From Streptomyces sp. TG1A-8 (GTDB taxonomy: Bacteria; Actinomycetota; Actinomycetes; Streptomycetales; Streptomycetaceae): a stretch of 64,000 nt of DNA. The notes under the pieces were generated by a model that searched no databases, had not been told where the DNA came from, and saw nothing but the letters and a program-made list of their open reading frames with translations. Numbering within the stretch: position 1 is the stretch's first letter; each line of letters opens with the position of its first letter. Made by a program: the position numbers and the translations under genes. The stretch spans positions 6,200,001 to 6,264,000 of the forward strand of contig NZ_JASTLB010000001.1 in assembly GCF_030499535.1 (NCBI RefSeq), read 5' to 3'. This document shows, one piece after another, positions 55,155-64,000 of the stretch.

Positions 55155-55742
55155 TCAGCCGGGGACGGCCGACCGGGCGGGAGCGGGGGCCGCGGCGGAG
55201 GCGTGCGCCACCGCGGGGGCCGCGGCGGAGGCGGCCAGCGGAGCCGGCTGCACGTCGGTGACGATCCGGGGCGCGGGCTGCTGCCCGGCCGTGAGGCGTG
55301 GCGAGCGGGACGGGTGCGGGCGGGTCACGGACGGCGCGGGCAGCGTGAACCACACGACCTTGCCGTCGTCCCCGTCGGGACGCGCGCCCCAGCTCTCGCT
55401 CATCGCGGCCACCATCGCCAGACCCCGTCCGCAGGTGGCCAGGGGGGCGATGTCGGCCGCCCCGGGGAGGTCGGCCGGCACCGGGAGGCGCGGATCGCGG
55501 TCGCGCACGGAGACGGTGAGCCGGTCCAGGAGCAGCTCCAGCTCGACGGTGCACGACTTGTCGGGCCGCGCGTGCCGGTGGACGTTGCTCAGCAGCTCGG
55601 TGACACCGAGGGCGGCGCGGTCTATCAACGGGTCCAGGTGCCAGTAGCGCAACTGCGCAGATACGATTCTGCGGACCTGGCCGATCCGCGACGGCAGAGC
55701 TTGGAGCTCCACCGTGCAGTGCCTGCTTGGATGAGTGATCAC
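55155..55742 (-). CDS. RsbW-like ATP-binding (anti-sigma kinase type) protein
   Basis: The 195-residue protein has a GHKL ATPase domain in residues 1-125: N-box ALGVTELLSNVHRHA and G-box PLATCGRGLAMVAAMSESWG. The remaining tail is Pro/Ala-rich and low-complexity. Streptomyces encode dozens of such single-domain kinases that act as anti-sigma factors or in partner switching with STAS proteins. No anti-sigma antagonist gene is adjacent. The GTG at 55742 has GGGGAG upstream. Confidence 0.85.
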   Translation of the reverse strand: MITHPSRHCTVELQALPSRIGQVRRIVSAQLRYWHLDPLIDRAALGVTELLSNVHRHARPDKSCTVELELLLDRLTVSVRDRDPRLPVPADLPGAADIAPLATCGRGLAMVAAMSESWGARPDGDDGKVVWFTLPAPSVTRPHPSRSPRLTAGQQPAPRIVTDVQPAPLAASAAAPAVAHASAAAPAPARSAVPG

Positions 55743-55949
55743 AGCTGCGACTCCCCGATGCATGAGGTCCGGAGGAACCGGAGGAACACGGAGAACAACG
55801 GATCCAGCAGGGTGCTTGCGTCCAAACGTCCGCCTGCTGTCGTGGCCGGCGGGCTGGTTCGCAGCGTTATCGCCGGTAAACCCAGAGTGACGTGAGACCA
55901 GCGTGGCGCAGCGGGTGGGCTCCCGCAACTCGCCGCGCGCCGGTGCGGC

Positions 55950-56273
55950 TCAGTCACCCCGTCCGGCCGCCCGGCGCACCGCCTCGACGAACCGGCGTGC
56001 CGCGGGCGGCCCCGGCTCACCTGGAGCCGGATCGTGCTCGCCGAGGGTCAGCAGGTAGCGGTTGCCGTTGAGGTCGGCCAGGGCCCGGTCGTCCGGGACG
56101 AACCAGGGTTTGGAGGCGCGCACGGCCTGCACCGGCGCGCTGTCGATCTCACTGCCGTAGCTGGTGAGCAGCTCCAGTCGGCCGCCGCTGATCCGGACCT
56201 GCCCGGCCCGGGTGAGCGAGCGCAGCCGCCTGCCGATCCGCACGCCCGTGGCCGTGAACTCCGGCTCCGCCAT
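55950..56273 (-). CDS. hypothetical protein, 107 residues
   Basis: I do not recognise a family. The protein has a basic segment (GVRIGRRLRSLTRAGQVRISGGRLELLTSYGSEID), then SAPVQAVRASKPWF and DRALADLNGNRYLLTLG, which looks like a small beta-rich domain, and a helical C-terminus. No membrane helix or signal peptide is seen. Codon use is normal for the genome. It lies upstream of the RsbW-like gene on the same strand, 207 bp away, and is divergent from the Cds1-like enzyme, so it could be linked to that gene. Tandem 18-bp repeats lie in its promoter region. Confidence 0.6.
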   Translation of the reverse strand: MAEPEFTATGVRIGRRLRSLTRAGQVRISGGRLELLTSYGSEIDSAPVQAVRASKPWFVPDDRALADLNGNRYLLTLGEHDPAPGEPGPPAARRFVEAVRRAAGRGD

Positions 56274-56601
56274 CCCTCGCCGCCCCCTTGTTCGTCCGTT
56301 CGTTCCGGTTCCCGTGCACGCCCCGTCCGGGATGTTCGCCCCGTCCGGGACGTTCGCCCCGTGCGGTGCAGTCTGCCGCGATGCCGCGAGGAGCACCAGT
56401 ACGCGCGGGGGGCGGAGGACCGGCGCGCGGAGTACTCGGGCCAACGTGGCCCCCGCACATCCCGCACGGCTGTGCCCCAGTGCGCCTTTGACTGCCCCAA
56501 AGATACGTTTATGCAGGTGGGAAGCGGTGCAATGGCTGCCTATGATCGAGGGGTCGACCGTGTGAGGCGCCGTCGGCACCCAGCAGAAGGAGAGCACCGC
56601 C
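56274..56601. promoter_or_regulatory. divergent promoter region with 18-bp tandem repeats
   Basis: The 328-bp region has no gene. GCCCCGTCCGGGATGTTC (56320-56337) is repeated as GCCCCGTCCGGGACGTTC (56338-56355), with a partial third copy to 56366. They lie about 50 bp upstream of the hypothetical gene on the minus strand. TATGAT at 56541-56546 is a probable -10 box for the Cds1-like gene. Confidence 0.5.
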
Positions 56602-57726
56602 GTGCGCACCACCCCGCAGAACCGGTCCGGCGCCACCCTCGACGTCGACCGCAGCGACGCCGCCCACCGGGACTGGCTGAAAGAAGCCGTCCGCAAGGTC
56701 CAGGCCGACGCCAACCGCTCGGCGGACACGCATCTGCTGCGCTTCCCGCTGCCCGAGAGCTGGGGCATCGACCTCTACCTCAAGGACGAGTCGACGCACC
56801 CCACCGGCAGCCTCAAGCACCGGCTCGCCCGCTCCCTGTTCCTCTACGGCCTGTGCAACGGCTGGATCCGGCCGGGCGCCCCGGTCATCGAGGCGTCCAG
56901 CGGCTCGACGGCCGTCTCCGAGGCCTACTTCGCCAAGCTGATCGGCGTCCCGTTCATCGCCGTCATGCCGCGCACGACCAGCGCCGAGAAGATCCGGCTG
57001 ATCGAGTTCCACGGCGGCCGGTGCCATTTCGTGAACGACCCCCGCCGGATGTACGAGGAGTCCGCCCGCCTGGCGGCGGAGACCGGCGGCCATTACATGG
57101 ACCAGTTCACCTACGCCGAGCGGGCCACCGACTGGCGCGGCAACAACAACATCGCCGAATCCATCTTCCGCCAGCTGGAACTGGAGCGGTTCCCGGAACC
57201 CGCGTGGATCGTCGCCACGGCCGGCACCGGCGGCACCTCGGCGACCCTCGCGCGCTATGTGCACTACATGCAGTACGACACCCGCATCTGCGTCGCCGAC
57301 CCGGAGAACTCCTGTTTCTTCGAGGGCTGGACCACCGGTGATCCGGACGTCACCTGCGACTGCGGCTCCCGCATCGAGGGCATCGGCCGGCCCCGCATGG
57401 AACCGAGCTTCGTGCCCGGCGCGATCGACCGGATGATGAAGGTTCCGGACGCGGCCAGCGTGGCCGCCGTCCGCGCACTGGAGCGGGCCATCGGCCGCAG
57501 GGCGGGCGGCTCCACGGGAACCGGCCTGTGGAGCGCGCTGAAGATCGTCTCCGAGATGGTGGCCGCGGGCCGCACGGGCAGCGTCGTCACCCTGCTGTGC
57601 GACCCGGGCGACCGCTACCTCGACAAGTACTACTCGGACGCCTGGCTGGAGGAGCAGGCCCTGGACATCACCCCGTACGCCGCGGCCGTCGACTCCCTGC
57701 TGGCGACGGGCGTGTGGACCCACTGA
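56602..57726 (+). CDS. PLP-dependent cysteine synthase-family enzyme, Cds1-like
   Basis: The 374-residue fold-type II PLP enzyme has the PLP lysine at K72 ([10 protein letters not shown]), the substrate loop [16 protein letters not shown], and the phosphate-binding [24 protein letters not shown] segment matches the cysteine desulfhydrase Cds1 group (mycobacterial Rv3684), which releases hydrogen sulfide from cysteine, rather than standard CysK. GTG start with GAAGGAGAG upstream and a TATGAT box about 56 bp before it. It is monocistronic. Confidence 0.85.
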   Translation: MRTTPQNRSGATLDVDRSDAAHRDWLKEAVRKVQADANRSADTHLLRFPLPESWGIDLYLKDESTHPTGSLKHRLARSLFLYGLCNGWIRPGAPVIEASSGSTAVSEAYFAKLIGVPFIAVMPRTTSAEKIRLIEFHGGRCHFVNDPRRMYEESARLAAETGGHYMDQFTYAERATDWRGNNNIAESIFRQLELERFPEPAWIVATAGTGGTSATLARYVHYMQYDTRICVADPENSCFFEGWTTGDPDVTCDCGSRIEGIGRPRMEPSFVPGAIDRMMKVPDAASVAAVRALERAIGRRAGGSTGTGLWSALKIVSEMVAAGRTGSVVTLLCDPGDRYLDKYYSDAWLEEQALDITPYAAAVDSLLATGVWTH

Positions 57727-57807
57727 GCCGTACGCCCGGTGACACGGCCCGCGCCGTGCCCGGACCGCCGGTCCGGTGATCACGACGCGGACCCGGCTGA
57801 CACGGGG

Positions 57808-58674
57808 TCAGGCGTCCGTACCCGCCGTGCCCTCCTCCTCGTCGTCCGGTTCGTCTGGTTCGTCCGTTTCACCCGCCACCACCAGCCGCCGCAGGCGCTC
57901 GGAGACCTCCGCCCGCGCCTCGGCCGGCAGTCCCGCGTCGGTCACCAGGGTGTCCACCTGCTCCAGCGCGGCGAACGAGCTCAGACCCACGGTGCCCCAC
58001 TTGGTGTGGTCGGCGACCACCACGACCCGCCGCGCCGACTGCACCAGCCGGCGGTTGGTCTCGGCCTCCGCGAGGTTCGGCGTGGACAGGCCGGCCTCGG
58101 CCGATATGCCGTGCACCCCGAGGAACAGCAGGTCGAAGTGGAGGGCGGCGATCGCCCGGTCGGCCACCGGGCCCACCAGCGAGTCGGACGGGGTGCGCAC
58201 CCCGCCGGTCAGCACCACCGTGGCCGCGCCCTGGCGCTGACCGGTGGCGCGCTGCGCCGCGTGGAAGACGTCCGCGACCCGCACCGAGTTCGTCACCACG
58301 GTCAGGTCGGGCACCTCCAGCAGGTGCTGCGCGAGCGCGTACGTCGTCGTGCCACCGGACAGCGCGATCGCCGTGCCCGGCGTGACCAGCCGCGCGGCGG
58401 CGCGCGCGATGTCCTCCTTGGCGGACAGCTCCAGACCCGACTTGGCCTCGAAACCCGGCTCGTGGCTGCTGGCCTCCACCACGGGCACCGCCCCGCCGTG
58501 CACCTTCTCCAGGACCCCCTGGCGGGCGAGCGCGTCCAGGTCACGGCGCACCGTCATGTCCGACACCCCGAGCTTGCGGGTCAGTTCGTTGACCCGGACG
58601 CCGCCCCGGCGCCGGACCTCGTCCAGGATCAGGGCGCGGCGCTGCTCCGCGAGGAGGTTCTGATTCTCACTCAC
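57808..58674 (-). CDS. DeoR/GlpR-family repressor
   Basis: The 288-residue protein has a DeoR helix-turn-helix at about residues 18-55 (VRVNELTRKLGVSDMTVRRDLDALARQGVLEKVHGGAV) and a DeoRC sugar-phosphate-binding domain with GTAIALSGGTTTYALAQHL and LHFDLLFLGVHGISAEAGLS. The C-terminus is acidic (DEPDEPDDEEE). Such repressors usually control sugar-alcohol or phosphosugar genes. The GTG at 58674 is preferred. It converges on the Cds1-like gene and is divergent from the large membrane protein; the target is unknown. Confidence 0.9.
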   Translation of the reverse strand: MSENQNLLAEQRRALILDEVRRRGGVRVNELTRKLGVSDMTVRRDLDALARQGVLEKVHGGAVPVVEASSHEPGFEAKSGLELSAKEDIARAAARLVTPGTAIALSGGTTTYALAQHLLEVPDLTVVTNSVRVADVFHAAQRATGQRQGAATVVLTGGVRTPSDSLVGPVADRAIAALHFDLLFLGVHGISAEAGLSTPNLAEAETNRRLVQSARRVVVVADHTKWGTVGLSSFAALEQVDTLVTDAGLPAEARAEVSERLRRLVVAGETDEPDEPDDEEEGTAGTDA

Positions 58675-59058
58675 GTGCGCTCCGGTCCTTTCGCCGCCCG
58701 TCGTCCGACCCACCCGCCGCGCCCGCTCCGGCCTGGACGTGCCGGTCGGCCTCAGACGCGCGGGACTCCCATCCTTTCACGGGTCGGCACCGGCCGCGCC
58801 ACCGCCTGTCACGACGCGTGCACGCCCTACGGACGCCTGCGGACACCACCATCCCCGGCCGTTTCCCGTCCGGATCGGGCGGATTCGGTGGCGGGAGGTG
58901 TGAGGAGCCCCGGAAACGGAGATCCTGATGCCCGCACGGACACAAGCCGTCGGGTGCGTCACGGGGGAAGTGCGAGAACAGTGGAACGTGCACGGGAACG
59001 CAGCACCGAACGGAAGCCGGACGGCCCCGGCACCCGGGCCGTCGGCGCGGAGAGCCGG
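58675..59058. other. intergenic region, no gene recognised
   Basis: About 384 bp between divergent genes. The plus frame continues open upstream of 59059, but its codon composition is arginine-rich and not protein-like until the ELLVHG motif. A GTG at 58982 is a possible longer start for the next gene. No clear operator is seen. Confidence 0.4.
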
Positions 59059-61320
59059 ATGGAACTCCTGGTGCACGGAGTCGGCGGCACCACTCCGGAG
59101 AAGATGCTCGGCGACCCGCGCACGGTCCGGATCACCGGTGACGGCACCGCCGCCGTCTTCCGGCGCGCCGGGGACGCCGGGGACGCCCCCTCCGGGGCAC
59201 GGTCCCGGCGGGAACCCGTGCAGGAGGCCTACGTCTGGTGCAACCTGACCTCCGGCGACGGCACCCGCGCCCTGTGGCTGTTGCTGCTGCCCTTCATGGT
59301 CGTCAACCTCGCCCACTGGATGCGTCCCGCCGCCCGCGGCCGCAGACGCACCGTCCGGCTCTACGGCCTCCTCGTCCGCCTGACCGCCCTCACCCTGACC
59401 ACGCTGCTGGTGGCCGCCGTCTGCGAGGTCGCCCTCGACCTGGTGGCCTGGCAGTGCGCGGGGGCGGCCGCCTGCGCGAGCCGCCATTCCTGGCTGTCCT
59501 TCCTCTCGCCCGCCGCGTCCGGCGGCGCCTGGTGGACCCCGCCCGGCCGCCGGCTCGCCCTCGCCGCCCTGGTGCCCACCGCGCTCACCGGCCTGCTCTG
59601 GTACCTCTCGCACCGCACCTGGAGCGCCTACGAGTCCCACCAGCCGATGTCCCGCGCGCCCGAGCCGGCGGACGAGGCCAGCGCCCTCGCCCGGCCCGGC
59701 TTCTGGTACGGGCGCCGCCTGGTGGCCCGGCTGCGCGCGGCGCACACCGCGGCCGGCCTGCTGACGGTCGCCGCCGCCGTCGCCCTGCCCGCGGTCCGTT
59801 TCGACCACCGGCCCGGCGGCCCGCCGGCCCTGGACCTCCTCGGCGACCTCCTCGCCGCGGCCCTGCTCGGCACGGCGGCCGTCGCGGTGGCGGTGGTCTG
59901 CCGCCGGGGCCGCAGCGAGAACCGCCTCGACCGGGGGATCGACCGCCGTCTCGTACGCGGCCTGCCGCTCGGCTCCCTGGCCCTGCTGCTGCTCACGCTG
60001 CTCTACGCCGGCTGGTCGAGGCCGGGCTGGCACTCCGCCGGACGCCTGCCCGGGGACCCGGCCTTCGGCGCCCTGATGCTCGCTCAGGGGCTGCTCGTGG
60101 TCGTCCTCGCCGTCGTCGCCCACGACCTGTACCGCCGCCGTCCCGACCCGCGCACGGCCATCCGCGGCCTCGGCGGCCCCGCCGTGGCACTGCTCGCCTG
60201 CGCGCTGGGCGGGGTGATGTCCGGCGGGATCGCGCAGCGCGTCGCCGACTGGCTGGACGGCACCCGCTCCGGCCTCGCCGGGCCGCCGGTCCTGCTGACC
60301 TGGCAGGCGTCCGTGCTGCCGGTGCTCCTCGCGGTGCTGCTCGCACTGGCCGCCTGGCTGGCCCGGGGCACCGCGCGGCTCGCCCGCGCCGAACGCGACC
60401 GGGTGCGCCGGGAGCACCCCGGCGAGCCCGAGGAACCGGCCCGCACCCGCGCCGTCGCGCACGCCCGGGCCATGGCCGCCCTCACCGACCGGGCCCCGCT
60501 GATCGTCGCCGTGCTGTGCGCCACCACCCTGGTGCTGGGCGCCGCCGCGCTGGCCGGCGCCCTGCTCACCGGGAAGACCCCCGACGGGGCGGCCCGGCCG
60601 GCGCACCACGTCGTCAGGGCGGCGGCCGAGGCCTCACAGGCGCTCGGCTCCTGGCTGGTCGGGCTCGGCTTCCTGCTCTTCGTCACCTGGGCCCGGCGCG
60701 CCTACAGGGACGCCTCCGCCCGGCGCACCATCGGCATCCTGTGGGACGTCGGCACCTTCTGGCCGCGCGCCGCCCACCCCTTCGCCCCGCCCTGCTACGC
60801 CGAGCGCGCCGTCCCCGACCTCACCTGGCGGATGGCCACCTGGACCCGGCGCACCGGGGGCCGCATGGTCCTGTCCGGCCACTCCCAGGGCAGCGTCCTG
60901 GCCGCGGCCGCCGCCTGGCAGCTGACCCCGGCCGTCCGCAAGCGGGTCGCCCTGCTCACCTACGGCTCGCCGCTGGAGCGCCTGTACGGCCGCTGGTTCC
61001 CCGCCCACTTCGGCCCGCCCGCACTGGCCGCCCTGCACCGCGACGTCGACTGCTGGCGCAACCTCCACCGCCTGACCGACCCCATCGGCGGCCCGGTCCG
61101 CGTACCGGACGACGAGGGCTGCCCGGACGTCGACCACCCGCCGCTGAAGGACCCCCTGAGCTACGGCCGCACCCCCGAACACCCGCTGCCCGCACCGATC
61201 CTCGGCCACTCCGACTACCAGGCCGACCCGGCCTTCGCCCGGGAACGCTCCGTCCTGCTGTCCCGGCTGCACCCGGACGTACCGGGACCGCGCCCGGACC
61301 CGCAGGCACCGCCGGCCTGA
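59059..61320 (+). CDS. multipass membrane protein with split alpha/beta-hydrolase motifs
   Basis: The 753-residue protein begins MELLVHGVGGTTPE, the strand and HG oxyanion loop of an alpha/beta hydrolase. About 11 hydrophobic segments then fill residues 75-550. The nucleophile elbow GHSQGS with S609 follows (MVLSGHSQGSVLAAAAAWQL), then LTDPIGG and GHSDYQADPAF near the C-terminus, which supply candidate Asp and His. So a hydrolase fold appears to be interrupted by a large membrane domain between its oxyanion loop and its nucleophile. Substrate and function are unknown; a lipid is plausible. The ATG at 59059 is chosen for homology-like start and GGAG upstream. Confidence 0.75.
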   Translation: MELLVHGVGGTTPEKMLGDPRTVRITGDGTAAVFRRAGDAGDAPSGARSRREPVQEAYVWCNLTSGDGTRALWLLLLPFMVVNLAHWMRPAARGRRRTVRLYGLLVRLTALTLTTLLVAAVCEVALDLVAWQCAGAAACASRHSWLSFLSPAASGGAWWTPPGRRLALAALVPTALTGLLWYLSHRTWSAYESHQPMSRAPEPADEASALARPGFWYGRRLVARLRAAHTAAGLLTVAAAVALPAVRFDHRPGGPPALDLLGDLLAAALLGTAAVAVAVVCRRGRSENRLDRGIDRRLVRGLPLGSLALLLLTLLYAGWSRPGWHSAGRLPGDPAFGALMLAQGLLVVVLAVVAHDLYRRRPDPRTAIRGLGGPAVALLACALGGVMSGGIAQRVADWLDGTRSGLAGPPVLLTWQASVLPVLLAVLLALAAWLARGTARLARAERDRVRREHPGEPEEPARTRAVAHARAMAALTDRAPLIVAVLCATTLVLGAAALAGALLTGKTPDGAARPAHHVVRAAAEASQALGSWLVGLGFLLFVTWARRAYRDASARRTIGILWDVGTFWPRAAHPFAPPCYAERAVPDLTWRMATWTRRTGGRMVLSGHSQGSVLAAAAAWQLTPAVRKRVALLTYGSPLERLYGRWFPAHFGPPALAALHRDVDCWRNLHRLTDPIGGPVRVPDDEGCPDVDHPPLKDPLSYGRTPEHPLPAPILGHSDYQADPAFARERSVLLSRLHPDVPGPRPDPQAPPA

Positions 61321-61344
61321 CGCGGCCCGTGGCGCGCCCGGCGC

Positions 61345-63783
61345 TCAGGGCAGCTCCGGCAGGTCCTCCGCGTACAGCAGGGACAGGTCGTCGGTGCTGG
61401 GGTCGGCCAGCTGGGCGACCCGGCTCGCGTGCCGCTCCACCATCGCCTCGAACGTCTGGCGCGCGGTACGGCCGTTGCCGAACGCCGGGCCCTTCGGGAG
61501 CGCCGTGAAGTACTTCAGCAAGCCCTCGGCCGCGCCCGGCGCCAGCCGGTACTCGTGCTCGTCGGCCTGCTGCTCCACGATCCTCAGCAGTTCCTCCGGG
61601 CCGTAGTCGCCGAAGGTGATCGTCCGGGAGAAGCGCGAGGCCACACCCGGGTTCACCGACAGGAAGCGCTCCATCTCGGCCGTGTAGCCGGCGACGATGA
61701 CCACCACCGCGTCCCGGTGGTCCTCCATCAGCTTCACCAGCGTGTCGATGGCCTCCTTGCCGAAGTCCCGTCCGGCGTCCTCCGGGGACAGCGCGTACGC
61801 CTCGTCGATGAACAGCACCCCGCCGCGCGCCCGTTCGAACGCCTCCTGGGTGCGGATCGCGGTCGAGCCGATGTGCTCGCCGACCAGGTCCACCCGGGAC
61901 ACCTCCACCAGGTGCCCCTTCTCCAGCACCCCGAGGGAGGCGAGGATCTCGCCGTACAGCCGGGCGACCGTCGTCTTGCCGGTGCCGGGGGAGCCGGTGA
62001 AGACCAGGTGCCGCTTCACCGAGGCCGCCTTCAGCCCCGCCCGCTGCCGGCGCCGGCCCACCTCGATCATGTCGGTCAGCGCCCGCACCTCGCGCTTGAC
62101 GCTCTCCAGTCCGACCAGCGCGTCGAGTTCGCCGAGCACGTCCTTCGGCGTGCGGGCCGGCTGCTCCGGTCCGGGCGCCGGGACCAGCGGCACCGGGCCC
62201 GGGGTCCGCTGTCCGGGGAGCGAACCGAGCAGCCCTCCGGACGGCGGCACCGTCTGCACCGCCGCCTCGCGGGCCACCGGGGACCTCGGGCCGCCGCTCT
62301 CGTCGCTGGTGCAGTCCTCCACGACCGGTCCCGTCCCGGCCCCGCCGTCCGGCCCCGCGTCGGCGAACTCGTACCCCCCGCGCGCGCACCGCTCCGTACG
62401 GCACTTCCGCAGTGTCGTGCGGCAACCGTCGATCACGTGGAAGCCGTAGCCGCCGCTCCCGCTGACCCGGCAGTCCAGGAAGCTGCCCCGGCCCCCGGCG
62501 GACACGTAGAAGCCCGCCTCGGCGGGGGAGTCGACCGTGCACCGCTCGATGAGCGGGTCGGCGCCCTTGGTGACGATCACGCCGGTCTGGGTGCCGTCCA
62601 GGGTGCAGTTGTTGAGCGTTCCCCCGCTGCCGTGGTCGCGGAACCAGGCGCCGGTGGCCGCCTCCCGGATCCGGCAGTCGTCGAGCTGCGCGGTGGCGCC
62701 GTCGCTCACCGACACGGCGGTGTTGCGCACCTGCGACAGATCGCTGTCCACGACGTCGGCCCGCGAGCCGCGGTCCAGCACGAACAGCGCGTCCGGCACG
62801 TCGTGCACCCGGCAGGAGTCGAGCACCGCGGTGGCGCCGTCGCTCACCCACACCGCCGGGTAGTCACCGGTGCTGTCGAAGATCTCGCACTGGTTGGCGT
62901 CCACCCGCGTGCCCGGGTCCCACACCGACAGGCCGTTGCGCCCGAACTGACGGACCGTCGTCCGCGTCAGCGTGAGCACCGAGCGGGAGCGCAGGTCGAC
63001 CGCGTTCTCCGGGATGTCGTGGATGCGGCAGTCGGCGAGCGTGAGGACCGCGTCCGTGTCCAGCGTGACCCCGTCGGCCGTGGTGCGGTGCACGTCGCAG
63101 TCCGTCAGGTGCGCGGTGCCCCGCTGCGTCACCTGCACCCCGGATCCCCGGACCTCGTACACCTCGCAACCGACCGCCTCCAGCGCGGAGTTCTCCCCCG
63201 TCGCGGTCAGCCCGGTGCCGGAGGCGTGGTGCACCCGGCAGCGCTCCAGCCGGGGGTGGGCGCCGCCGCGGACCGCCACGCCGGCCTGCCCGGCCGCGAC
63301 GACCTCGCAGTCCTCGAAGACCCCGCCCGCCCCGTCGAGCACGGCGATGCCGATGCCGGCGGGGTTGTCGACGGAGCAGCGCCGCACGGTCGGGCGCGCC
63401 CCGCCCCGCACCTCGATGCCCGAGGCCGACCGGGTGACGATCCGCACGTCCGTCAGCTCGGGCGTGCCCTCCTCGACCAGCAGCGCGGGTGCCGCCGCGT
63501 CCTGCCCCTCCACGTGCAGGTCCTGCACCACGGCCGAGGCCCGCACGGTCAGCGGCACCCCGTCCGCGGGCGCGATCCGCACCGAGCCCGGAGCGCCCTC
63601 GGGGCCGCGCAGGGTCACCGCCCGCTGCACGACGAGGTTCTCCCGGTAGGTCCCCGGGGCGATGGTGAGGACGTCACCGTCGGCGGCGGCCTCCAGGGCG
63701 GCGGCGAGCGACGCGTACTCACCCGTGCGGCGCCGCCACCGCGATGTACCGGTGTGCGTCACCTGGACCGTGCCCTGTGCCAT
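61345..63783 (-). CDS. parallel beta-helix protein fused to an AAA+ ATPase (CbbX/EccA type)
   Basis: The 812-residue protein has two parts. Residues about 25-500 form a right-handed parallel beta-helix of some 18-20 coils, each of the form GVxVRGGAHPRLERCRVH, resembling NosD/pectin-lyase-like repeats. Residues about 555-805 form an AAA+ ATPase with Walker A GSPGTGKTT (K603), Walker B GGVLFIDEAYALSPED and a sensor region VVIVAGYTAEMERFL, of the CbbX/SpoVK/EccA subgroup. EccA proteins serve type VII secretion; others activate Rubisco. No secretion genes are nearby. A proline-rich linker joins the parts. The ATG at 63783 is the start of the recognisable domain. Confidence 0.85.
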   Translation of the reverse strand: MAQGTVQVTHTGTSRWRRRTGEYASLAAALEAAADGDVLTIAPGTYRENLVVQRAVTLRGPEGAPGSVRIAPADGVPLTVRASAVVQDLHVEGQDAAAPALLVEEGTPELTDVRIVTRSASGIEVRGGARPTVRRCSVDNPAGIGIAVLDGAGGVFEDCEVVAAGQAGVAVRGGAHPRLERCRVHHASGTGLTATGENSALEAVGCEVYEVRGSGVQVTQRGTAHLTDCDVHRTTADGVTLDTDAVLTLADCRIHDIPENAVDLRSRSVLTLTRTTVRQFGRNGLSVWDPGTRVDANQCEIFDSTGDYPAVWVSDGATAVLDSCRVHDVPDALFVLDRGSRADVVDSDLSQVRNTAVSVSDGATAQLDDCRIREAATGAWFRDHGSGGTLNNCTLDGTQTGVIVTKGADPLIERCTVDSPAEAGFYVSAGGRGSFLDCRVSGSGGYGFHVIDGCRTTLRKCRTERCARGGYEFADAGPDGGAGTGPVVEDCTSDESGGPRSPVAREAAVQTVPPSGGLLGSLPGQRTPGPVPLVPAPGPEQPARTPKDVLGELDALVGLESVKREVRALTDMIEVGRRRQRAGLKAASVKRHLVFTGSPGTGKTTVARLYGEILASLGVLEKGHLVEVSRVDLVGEHIGSTAIRTQEAFERARGGVLFIDEAYALSPEDAGRDFGKEAIDTLVKLMEDHRDAVVVIVAGYTAEMERFLSVNPGVASRFSRTITFGDYGPEELLRIVEQQADEHEYRLAPGAAEGLLKYFTALPKGPAFGNGRTARQTFEAMVERHASRVAQLADPSTDDLSLLYAEDLPELP

Positions 63784-63901
63784 GGCGTTGCTGTGCCCCC
63801 ACCTCGTCGTACTGCTGGCCTGTGCCGACGGCTCTTCCGGCGGCTCGTCCGCCATCGGGGCGCCACGGCCCCGGCGGCTCGCTCGCGCGGGTCGCCGGCG
63901 G

Positions 63902-63920
63902 GGCCGAAAGCGCTTCGGCC
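63902..63920. promoter_or_regulatory. inverted repeat upstream of the beta-helix/AAA+ gene
   Basis: GGCCGAA and TTCGGCC flank AGCGC at 63902-63920, about 120 bp upstream of the start. It could be an operator (AAAGCGCTT core) or a hairpin; the rest of the sequence to 64000 shows nothing else recognisable. Confidence 0.35.
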
Positions 63921-64000
63921 GGTCCACCGTAGCGTGCGCGCGGACGGTGGGTTGACCAGAGCCGGAAGGCCGTCAGCAGCCGGTGCCCGCCTTGCCCCAG

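Noticed and set aside
57739..59058. Long upstream extension of the membrane hydrolase frame
   Set aside because: It runs antisense to the DeoR gene, and composition changes to protein-like only at the ELLVHGVGG motif.

Overview
The window is high-GC actinobacterial DNA and almost certainly comes from a Streptomyces chromosome. The evidence is the strong third-position GC bias in every gene, frequent GTG starts, actinomycete-type regulators (PaaX, MarR, ROK, LacI, TetR, Lrp, DeoR), a mycothiol-type maleylpyruvate isomerase homologue, a CtpI-like giant P-type ATPase, the DUF6421, DUF6986 and DUF5134 families, and a DasR-type palindrome. It looks like a chromosomal housekeeping/accessory mix. 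I see no rRNA, tRNA, CRISPR array, prophage or secondary-metabolite assembly line.

Layout. 0-8.3 kb: the end of a LysR regulator, a 14-TM drug exporter, a decayed HAD hydrolase, an Lrp regulator divergent from a FUSC-type exporter, a lactonase behind a DasR-like site, a CbiX-like protein lacking the expected histidines, and uracil-DNA glycosylase. 8.5-13.7 kb: a chimeric gene scar, a heptamer repeat, a BNR-repeat protein, an AidB-like acyl-CoA dehydrogenase and a divergent PaaX regulator. 13.7-15.7 kb: a two-gene secreted pectate lyase operon with a LacI-type site inside its promoter. 15.8-21.5 kb: a small partner protein, the CtpI-like ATPase and an autoregulated TetR. 21.6-25 kb: HAD, PAP2 phosphatase, M56 peptidase and DUF5134 membrane protein. 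25-27 kb: a scarred zone with a 39-bp, about 90% AT island, a deleted FUSC gene, a 243-bp tandem duplication and a MarR gene. 27-32.4 kb: VOC protein, frameshifted GNAT, GDPD, then a tight DUF6421-SDR-threonine aldolase operon. 32.8-37.1 kb: PlsC, thioredoxin, flavin reductase and the etfBA pair closed by a strong hairpin. 37.2-42 kb: DUF6986 aldolase, LacI regulator divergent from a ROK kinase, and a gutted alpha-galactosidase. 42-49.7 kb: kinase-Nudix fusion, M20 dipeptidase, geranylgeranyl reductase-type flavoprotein coupled to a damaged TetR, MarR, maleylpyruvate isomerase, a small monooxygenase and an MFS exporter. 49.8-51.6 kb: a graveyard of a quinone reductase tail, an N-terminally lost NmrA gene and an IS5-type transposase remnant. 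51.6-64 kb: RlmG-like methyltransferase, AlkB, ROK regulator, RsbW-like ATPase, a Cds1-like PLP enzyme, a DeoR regulator, a hydrolase whose fold appears split by 11 membrane segments, and a beta-helix/AAA+ fusion.

Three themes run through the window. About ten genes are broken or truncated, several at C/G homopolymers, so some may be sequence errors and others real decay. Many genes appear to be transcribed leaderless, with a TANNNT box ending 6-8 nt before the start codon. Regulators often sit beside or diverge from their likely targets, with palindromes overlapping the promoters. The best candidates for undescribed biology are the DUF6421 operon, the membrane-split hydrolase, the beta-helix/AAA+ fusion, and the AT-rich island with its surrounding rearrangements.
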